The notes under the pieces were generated by a model. It searched no databases, was not told the origin of the DNA, and was given only the letters and a program-made list of their open reading frames with translations. Shown here one piece after another: positions 6,995 to 10,654 of a stretch of DNA of 10,654 nt. The number at the start of each line of letters is the position of its first letter. Positions within the stretch are counted from its first letter, which is position 1. The translations under genes and the position numbers were made by a program. Source of the stretch: Candidatus Bipolaricaulota bacterium (GTDB taxonomy: Bacteria > Bipolaricaulota > Bipolaricaulia > UBA7950 > UBA9294); contig JAUWNS010000073.1 of the NCBI GenBank assembly GCA_030612485.1, forward strand, positions 1-10,654, written 5' to 3'.

Positions 6995-7335
6995 TGCCCC
7001 ACCCAGCGTGCGGAGAGATCTGGGGTGTAGACCTAAGCCCAGTCCTGGGGCACGAGCAGGGTGGACAACGCCCGGCTCTCGTGGTCTCGGTGGATGCATT
7101 CAACGCAGGGCCAGCGGAACTGGTGGTAGTCCTTCCGCTGACCAGCAAAGCCAAGGGCATCCCGTTTCACATTGAGATCCAGCCTCCCGAGGGAGGCTTG
7201 AAACAAGTGAGCTATGTCAAGTGCGAGGATGTCCGTTCGATATCCAGGGAGCGACTTAGAGAACGCTGGGGCACCGTGGACGGCACGACGCTCCTGCAAA
7301 TCGAAGACCGGTTGAGAATCCTGCTTAACCTCTAG
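6994..7335 (+). CDS. mazF: MazF/PemK-family endoribonuclease toxin
   Basis: Protein of 113 residues, the normal size for MazF/PemK toxins, which cleave mRNA at short single-stranded sites and arrest growth unless bound by their antitoxin. The N-terminal GEIWGVDLSPVLGHEQGGQRPALVVS (residues 7-32) contains the typical first strand, loop and conserved Arg26-Pro27. VVVLPLTSK (44-52) provides the conserved Thr50 strand. SYVKCEDVRSISRERL (73-88) matches the family's third conserved block, ending in R-L. No disruption is visible, so it should be active. It is translationally coupled to the ribbon-helix-helix antitoxin by a one-base overlap. Only seven bases separate its stop codon from the second nadE 3'-end copy, so no terminator follows directly. 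Confidence 0.9.
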   Translation: MPHPACGEIWGVDLSPVLGHEQGGQRPALVVSVDAFNAGPAELVVVLPLTSKAKGIPFHIEIQPPEGGLKQVSYVKCEDVRSISRERLRERWGTVDGTTLLQIEDRLRILLNL

Positions 7336-7342
7336 AAACTCC

Positions 7343-7439
7343 CGCCGCCAACTTCCTCTGGGAATCAAAGTCTCCCCCAAAGCGTTCGGGATGGGACGGC
7401 GAATGCCGATCACCCACGCCTACCGCACATAGCGTTAAG
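7343..7439 (+). repeat. Direct repeat copy 2: orphan nadE 3' end
   Basis: Second copy of the 97-bp nadE tail, detached from any nadE body. It differs from copy 1 at seven positions, all transitions. Four of the five coding differences are third-position and silent; the fifth changes the last residue from Ala to Thr; two lie after the stop codon. It begins seven bases after the mazF stop and ends four bases before the IS inverted repeat. Confidence 0.93.
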
Positions 7440-7443
7440 TCAA

Positions 7444-7466
7444 GGCTCTATTCATGTTAGCTGTTG
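7444..7466 (+). repeat. IS1595 terminal inverted repeat, left
   Basis: This end reads GGCTCTATTCAT then GTTAGCTGTTG. It starts four bases after the second nadE 3'-end copy. Confidence 0.75.
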
Positions 7467-7477
7467 GTTGTCATGCA

Positions 7478-8428
7478 TCAAGAGGATCCTACTGCGGTTA
7501 GGAACCAAGCTTGAGGGGTTAGGGCATTAGTATTACCGTCTAACCAACGATACCAGCCGAGATAGTTAGGCAGGTACTTCGTTGCAACACCGTTGAACCG
7601 TCGCAGCCATGTCTTGAAACGACTGTGATAGGCATTGACATTCTGGATGTGAAAGACCTTCTCTACAACGCGAATACCAGCGCTGAGATTCACTACTTTG
7701 TGGACCACGCCTGCGCTAGCGGTAAATGCTTTGTATACTGAATGACCATCAGAGCACAGCAACGTATCTTCAGCCAGTACAGGCTGGAGCACGTTCACTA
7801 ATGTGTCCTTGGAGAACTCTGGCATGACACGATTTATCGTCGCTCCAGCACGGTCACGTGCAACTAGAACGCATACTTGTTCACTACTGCGACCAAGTTT
7901 GGCAGCTTTCCCTCCGCGTTTGCGCCCTCAGCGTTGAAGGCCTCGCTCTCCCTTCTGGGAGCGCAACAAGAAAGTCTCATCTGCTTCGGCAATCCCTTGC
8001 AAGACCTGCGCTTGCTTCTCCTCCGGCAGACGGAGAAATCGGTGTCGCCAGCGGAACGTAGTGGTGTAGTGTACTCCGCATGCTTGTGCACTCGCACGAA
8101 CGCTCTTCCCCTCGATCATCGTCTTGGCAAAAACAGGCCACTGTTCCTTGTGCCGTAGACGAGCCAAGGGTGTGTCGGTAAGAGCGTTGAATGTGCGTTT
8201 GCAGTTGCGACAACGAAAGCGAGACAAACCATGACTCCTACCCCACCGGATCGGATCTTCGGTCTTGCAGTAAGGACAGGCCGGACGTTTGCCCTGTTTG
8301 GGCTCGATCCATTCCACAATTTCCTGCTGGTGCTCCGCTTCCTCTAATCTCTTCAACAAAAGACGACGTTGCCCTAGTGTCAGCTGATCACTGGCCTCTA
8401 TTAGCTTGGAGAATTTGTCAGCGCGCAT
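7478..8428 (-). pseudogene. IS1595-family transposase interrupted by one TGA
   Basis: A reading frame of 316 codons including one internal stop, close to the usual IS1595 transposase length. From the N-terminus it has a zinc ribbon (Cys51-x2-Cys54 and Cys73-x2-Cys76, ending FRCRNCKRTF). The catalytic domain follows with Asp150 (EADETF), Asp227 (LLCSDGHSVY), and an Asn and Lys272 in NVNAYHSRFKTW, fitting the DDNK type. The C-terminal VATKYLPNYLGWYRWLD is a family signature. Codon 167 (plus-strand 7928-7930) is TGA in GLQR-stop-GRKRGGK, where relatives have a sense codon; the frame is otherwise intact on both sides, so a single C-to-T change from CGA would explain it. The start ATG at 8428 has GGAGGG four bases upstream and TATAAT at 8458-8463 (minus sense). 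Transposition is probably lost unless the stop is read through or is a sequencing error. Confidence 0.88.
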
Positions 8429-8457
8429 TGCACCCTCCTCTTCCACTAGTTGCCGAC

Positions 8458-8463
8458 ATTATA
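8458..8463 (-). promoter_or_regulatory. Candidate -10 box for the transposase
   Basis: TATAAT on the minus strand, 30 bases before the transposase ATG and just inside the right inverted repeat. No convincing -35 is seen at 17 bases. Confidence 0.4.
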
Positions 8464-9230
8464 TGACAACAGCTAACGTTAATAAAGCCTTTCTTGAAGC
8501 CCAGCGGCTTATGGCTAAGCATGCAGAGGAAGAAGCGTCGCGAAGGATCGAAGAGGCAGAATTGGTGCAAGATACAGTGCAGAGATTCGCTGCGCAATGC
8601 GTGATCAACTTTGCGAAGTCTTCGGTGCTCCTGAACCTCTTCATCAAGTTAGGTCCTGATCGTCTTCAGAAGTCCAGCGAGTCGGGTCCAGATAAGGCGA
8701 TCTCTGGTTCCGTTCCTAAAGAGCCTTTCACGCGTTCTGAAGAGCCTTTAATGTTCGGTGTGGGTGAAACCTGGGCTGAATGGAATGATGTGCTGTGTTT
8801 ACAAAGCATCTCTTCCAAGCCCAGCGGGCCAATTGAGGACGTGGAAGCTATAGCTGCACAGATGAGTGATGACGGTACACTTGCGGAAGCTGTTTTAGCG
8901 GCCCCCATGATGCGGAAGTACTATACTGGCTTGAGTAGGTTTCGACCAGCAACTGCCGAAGAGAGGGATCGATTTCGAGAGCGGTTGAACCTGGCCGGTT
9001 GGTGGATGGGCATACCCGTTTTCAGGATGCATCTTGTGCCCGAACATGAGATCTGGTTGATGAACCTCAGTGGTGCTTTCCGGCTTATCGAATATCTCAA
9101 TGCCAAAGTACAAGTAGGACCCGTGCCAGACAGGCCTTCGGAAGTCCTGCTGAAGTTTTCGCAAAGAACTCGACTAGTCGTTGACTGTTCTACCGGATTG
9201 GCACGCCTGAAAAGTGAGGACATATCTTGA
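8463..9230 (+). CDS. Unrecognised protein; 5' end overlaps the IS terminus
   Basis: I do not recognise this 255-residue protein. Residues about 1-45 are a charged helix (AFLEAQRLMAKHAEEEASRR). A more hydrophobic stretch at 45-64 includes SSVLLNLFIKLG, but it is too short and polar for a sure membrane segment. The remainder is mixed, with GETWAEWNDVLCLQ (101-114), a Trp-rich block LNLAGWWMGIPVFRMHLV (175-192) and IWLMNLSGAFRLIEYLN (197-213). There is no signal peptide. The first nine codons are encoded by the IS right inverted repeat, and no Shine-Dalgarno sequence precedes ATG 8463. The true gene may begin at ATG 8511 or may have lost its 5' end to the IS. Long uninterrupted coding suggests a real gene or a recent truncation. 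Confidence 0.55.
   Translation: MTTANVNKAFLEAQRLMAKHAEEEASRRIEEAELVQDTVQRFAAQCVINFAKSSVLLNLFIKLGPDRLQKSSESGPDKAISGSVPKEPFTRSEEPLMFGVGETWAEWNDVLCLQSISSKPSGPIEDVEAIAAQMSDDGTLAEAVLAAPMMRKYYTGLSRFRPATAEERDRFRERLNLAGWWMGIPVFRMHLVPEHEIWLMNLSGAFRLIEYLNAKVQVGPVPDRPSEVLLKFSQRTRLVVDCSTGLARLKSEDIS
8467..8489 (-). repeat. IS1595 terminal inverted repeat, right
   Basis: Read on the minus strand, this end is GGCTTTATTAAC then GTTAGCTGTTG, matching the left end at 20 of 23 positions. It lies inside the first nine codons of the downstream open frame. Confidence 0.75.
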
Positions 9231-9398
9231 TTCTTGACTCAAATTCCACTACATGCTTTCACGTACTATGGGAAAAAGGGAGAGCACGGTATGAGGTTCT
9301 TTTTTCAGCCTTTCCGCTTGGCCAACGCTATCTCGATGCTGTATTCTAAAATGCGTGAAGAGAGACACCTGTGTGGCGTGATGATCTTGAGGTGAGCG
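9231..9398. other. Gap before the nucleotidyltransferase gene, possible small ORF
   Basis: A 34-codon frame at 9291-9395 (MRFFFQPFRLANAISMLYSK, then MREERHLCGVMILR) has an AAGGGAG-type ribosome site upstream and ends three bases before the nucleotidyltransferase ATG. It could be a leader peptide or a chance frame. TTGGCC (9318-9323) and TATTCT (9342-9347), spaced by 18 bases, are a weak promoter candidate for the downstream pair. Confidence 0.3.
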
Positions 9399-9737
9399 AT
9401 GACCGAGCTAGGAACGAGAGAGACGCGGCAAGAAGAGATACAGAAGATGGTTGAACTCATCGTTGAGCGGTTTCATCCGGAAAAGGTCATCTTATTCGGA
9501 TCTCACGCTCGCGGGGAGGCTGACCCTGATAGCGATGTTGATCTGTTGGTTGTGATGAACGTACAGGGTTCCAAGAGAGAGGCTCAACTGAATGTTCGCA
9601 GATCTCTGCATGACGTTCGCGTGCCGAAAGATGTTGTTGTAAGCACACCGGAAGAATTTGCCTGGCGAAAGGATGTCATCGGTACGATCGAGCGGCCAGC
9701 GGATCGTGAAGGGATGGTGTTGTATGCTCGTCAATGA
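9399..9737 (+). CDS. Minimal nucleotidyltransferase (MNT), HEPN partner
   Basis: Protein of 112 residues, a single minimal nucleotidyltransferase domain of the pol-beta superfamily. The signature GSHARGEADPDSDVDLLVV starts at Gly34-Ser35, with catalytic Asp46 and Asp48; a likely third metal ligand is Asp78 in VPKDVVV. In studied MNT/HEPN systems the MNT protein is the antitoxin and blocks its HEPN RNase partner by transferring AMP to it or by binding it. All motif residues are present, so it looks active. GAGGTGA (9389-9395) lies just before ATG 9399. The downstream HEPN frame starts inside the last 14 bases of this gene, an arrangement typical of coupled toxin-antitoxin pairs. That the pair is a toxin-antitoxin system is inferred from family and layout. 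Confidence 0.88.
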   Translation: MTELGTRETRQEEIQKMVELIVERFHPEKVILFGSHARGEADPDSDVDLLVVMNVQGSKREAQLNVRRSLHDVRVPKDVVVSTPEEFAWRKDVIGTIERPADREGMVLYARQ

Positions 9738-10102
9738 GCACGTATTGACTGTTGTCCGCGGCTGGATCGAGAAAGCGGAGAGCGACCTGAAAATTGCTGT
9801 TATCGCTTTGAAAGCAGGGAAAGACTGCCCGGCTGATGCGGTCGCCTTCCCACGCCCATCAGTGCGTGGAAAAATACCTGAAGGCATTTCTCGTCTCGTC
9901 GGGCACCGATTTTCCTAAGACTCACAACATTGAAGAGCTGATGGCACGCATTCCCGAGGGATTCCGGCCCAACCTCGCAGATGAGGAGCAGGACAGGCTG
10001 ACTGAGTACGCAACGGTGACACGCTATCCGGGTGATTATGAACCGATCTCTCTAACTGAGGCACGCGGAGCAGTAGAGATTGCTCAACGAATACGGGATT
10101 AA
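9724..10102 (+). pseudogene. HEPN-domain protein with one-base frameshift
   Basis: Restoring one frame gives a HEPN protein (PF05168-like) of about 125 residues. The first frame supplies MLVNEHVLTVVRGWIEKAES through KDCPADAVAF. The second supplies HAHQCVEKYLKAFLVSSGT, then KTHNIEELM, TVTRYPGDYEP and AVEIAQRIRD. The switch is at the run CCC (9849-9851) in GCCTTCCCACGCC: with one C removed it reads A-F-H-A-H-Q, the expected family motif. Without repair the first frame ends at 9918 after 64 residues. HEPN proteins of MNT pairs are usually RNase toxins; the classical Rx4-6H active-site motif is not obvious in this one. It overlaps the nucleotidyltransferase gene by 14 bases. Either the toxin is inactivated or the extra C is an assembly or sequencing error. 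Confidence 0.85.
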
Positions 10103-10268
10103 ACTCGAAATCTATTACCCAAAGAGGCACTCGTGTCTTAGGGAGACATACTTCCTGAGCAAGTGGGAATCCGGGCATGCCACACCTTCGATCACTTGAC
10201 GCATCGTGTGATAATAATAAAATATTAACGTATTAACCGCTCAGAGCAGGCGTCAAGGAGGGGAAAAG
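10103..10268. other. Gap upstream of the AbrB/RelE pair
   Basis: No gene is supported here. The left 90 bases show nothing recognisable. The right part turns sharply AT-rich and contains the promoter of the next operon. Confidence 0.5.
10196..10238 (+). promoter_or_regulatory. Promoter and candidate operator of the AbrB/RelE operon
   Basis: TTGACG (10196-10201) and TAAAAT (10218-10223), spaced by 16 bases, form a good promoter. They are followed directly by two 8-base direct repeats, TATTAACG and TATTAACC (10223-10230, 10231-10238), at the expected transcription start. AbrB-type antitoxins often bind AT-rich sites over their own promoter, so these repeats are a plausible operator. Confidence 0.55.
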
Positions 10269-10526
10269 ATGCCAATAGTGAAGATCCGCACCAACCGCCA
10301 GGTAACTGTTCCCAAGGCCATCTTTGATGATCTCGGTCTTAAAGAGGGGGACTTTGTCGAGGTCCGCCTTAAGGGAACCGATATTGTGATCAGGCCAAAA
10401 CGGCTTGTCGATATGGAGGACTCCCTGAGCCCAGAAGAGGAGAAGCTGGTTGAGGTGGGATTCGAGCAACTCAAGAATGGCGAGTACGTTGCGTGGAATG
10501 AGTTAAAGCATGAGCTGGACCTGTAG
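10269..10526 (+). CDS. AbrB/MazE-type antitoxin (SpoVT-AbrB domain)
   Basis: Protein of 85 residues. Residues 1-45 form a SpoVT-AbrB swapped-hairpin DNA-binding domain: VKIRTNRQVTVPKAIFDDLG, LKEGDFVEVRLKGTDIVIRP. Residues 46-85 are acidic and helical (SPEEEKLVEVGFEQLKNGEY, then WNELKHELDL) and should wrap the partner toxin. AAGGAGG (10255-10261) lies seven bases before ATG 10269, a near-ideal ribosome site. The next frame, a RelE-type toxin, begins 17 bases before this gene's stop. Known AbrB-domain antitoxins also repress their own operon, which fits the AT-rich repeats just upstream. Confidence 0.9.
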   Translation: MPIVKIRTNRQVTVPKAIFDDLGLKEGDFVEVRLKGTDIVIRPKRLVDMEDSLSPEEEKLVEVGFEQLKNGEYVAWNELKHELDL

Positions 10527-10654
10527 GCTCTCGAACCAAGCGGCCAAACATCTCAGTTGCTTGCCTCAAGATCGCCGCAAACAGATCGCACAGGCCATCG
10601 AAGAGATGGAAAGAGATCCCACAAGCGGCGATGTTCGCCCAATCAAGAGCGGAA
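10510..10654 (+). CDS. RelE/ParE-type toxin, 5' part only
   Basis: The first 48 codons are present and the window ends inside the gene. MSWTCRLSNQAAKHLSCLPQ followed by DRRKQIAQAIEEMERDPTSG and DVRPIKSG matches the N-terminal half of RelE/ParE-superfamily toxins: strand, helix hairpin, then the D-P-x-S-G-D-V-x-P-L/I-K turn. Such toxins either cleave ribosome-bound mRNA (RelE) or poison gyrase (ParE); catalytic residues near the C-terminus lie beyond the window, so the two cannot be told apart. The start ATG lies inside the antitoxin gene with a 17-base overlap, typical of translationally coupled pairs. Confidence 0.85.
   Translation, partial: MSWTCRLSNQAAKHLSCLPQDRRKQIAQAIEEMERDPTSGDVRPIKSG

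Larger units (their letters stand above)
7444..8489 (-). mobile_element. IS1595-type insertion sequence, degenerate
   Basis: A 1046-bp element. Its 23-bp terminal inverted repeats, 7444-7466 and the complement of 8467-8489, begin GGCT and share the core GTTAGCTGTTG, with 20 of 23 positions matching. The size and the single transposase gene on the minus strand fit IS1595/ISXO2-type elements. The bases flanking the two ends (TAAGTCAA on the left, TTTCTTGA on the right) do not match, so there is no 8-bp target duplication as expected for this family. The junctions may therefore have changed by recombination or deletion after insertion. Confidence 0.8.

Noticed and set aside
6320..7099. 259-codon minus-strand frame across the nadE end and the toxin-antitoxin genes
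   Set aside because: It runs antisense to two well-supported genes and through repeats (AENAEYAERG), with no recognisable domain.
6422..7439. Integron or CRISPR-like repeat array
   Set aside because: There are only two copies, each coding-derived and 97 bp long, and no attC-like fold, integrase or spacer structure is visible.
7826..7927. A frameshift, or two separate genes, in the IS transposase
   Set aside because: Translation across the gap stays in one frame (GRKRGGKAAKLGRSSEQV onward), so the only lesion is the TGA at 7928-7930.
7914..7936. Insertion of a CGCGGAGG-type modular repeat in the transposase, suggested by an AFNAEGANAEGK reading
   Set aside because: In the correct frame these bases encode the expected RKRGGK family segment at the expected length, so the resemblance is coincidental.
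7858..8158. Plus-strand frames within the IS
   Set aside because: They are antisense to the transposase, whose zinc ribbon and catalytic motifs are clear on the minus strand.

Overview
The window reads as a bacterial chromosome segment of moderately high GC (my impression is mid to high fifties percent, not computed). Ordinary housekeeping genes lie on the left and an accessory region rich in toxin-antitoxin genes and mobile DNA lies on the right. Intergenic gaps hold repeat families often seen in uncultivated environmental bacteria (CACGAAG-type modular repeats and a GTAGGGGCGG palindrome). I would guess a poorly cultured phylum, but the sequence does not settle the taxonomy.

Left part (1-6511): a secreted DUF4384-type protein with a Pro/Tyr-rich linker and a Trp/Tyr-rich tail, closed by a strong terminator; a 500-bp gap of mosaic repeats; a YcaQ/AlkX-family DNA glycosylase; a convergent YghO-like acyltransferase-fold protein on the minus strand; and a plus-strand pair of an RsuA/RluB-type pseudouridine synthase followed 7 bp later by glutamine-dependent NAD+ synthetase (nadE). 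nadE has no usable Shine-Dalgarno sequence and has TATAAT six bases before its ATG, which suggests leaderless transcription.

Right part (6512-10654): a ribbon-helix-helix antitoxin and MazF-type toxin pair sits between two direct copies of the last 97 bp of nadE (6422-6518 and 7343-7439, 90 of 97 identical). Four of the five differences inside the coding part are silent third-position changes. This looks like a small cassette that entered at the nadE 3' end and restored the gene, or the scar of recombination with a related nadE. Four bases beyond the second copy begins a 1046-bp IS1595-type insertion sequence, whose transposase is broken by one in-frame TGA. Its far inverted repeat runs into the 5' end of an unrecognised 255-codon gene. 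Then come a nucleotidyltransferase/HEPN pair (the HEPN gene carries a one-base frameshift) and an AbrB-type antitoxin overlapping a RelE-type toxin cut by the window end.

There are thus three different toxin-antitoxin-type pairs within about 4 kb, together with a broken IS and a duplicated gene end. I see no integrase, CRISPR array, tRNA or rRNA. The best candidate for something undescribed is the cassette bounded by the nadE 3'-end repeats.
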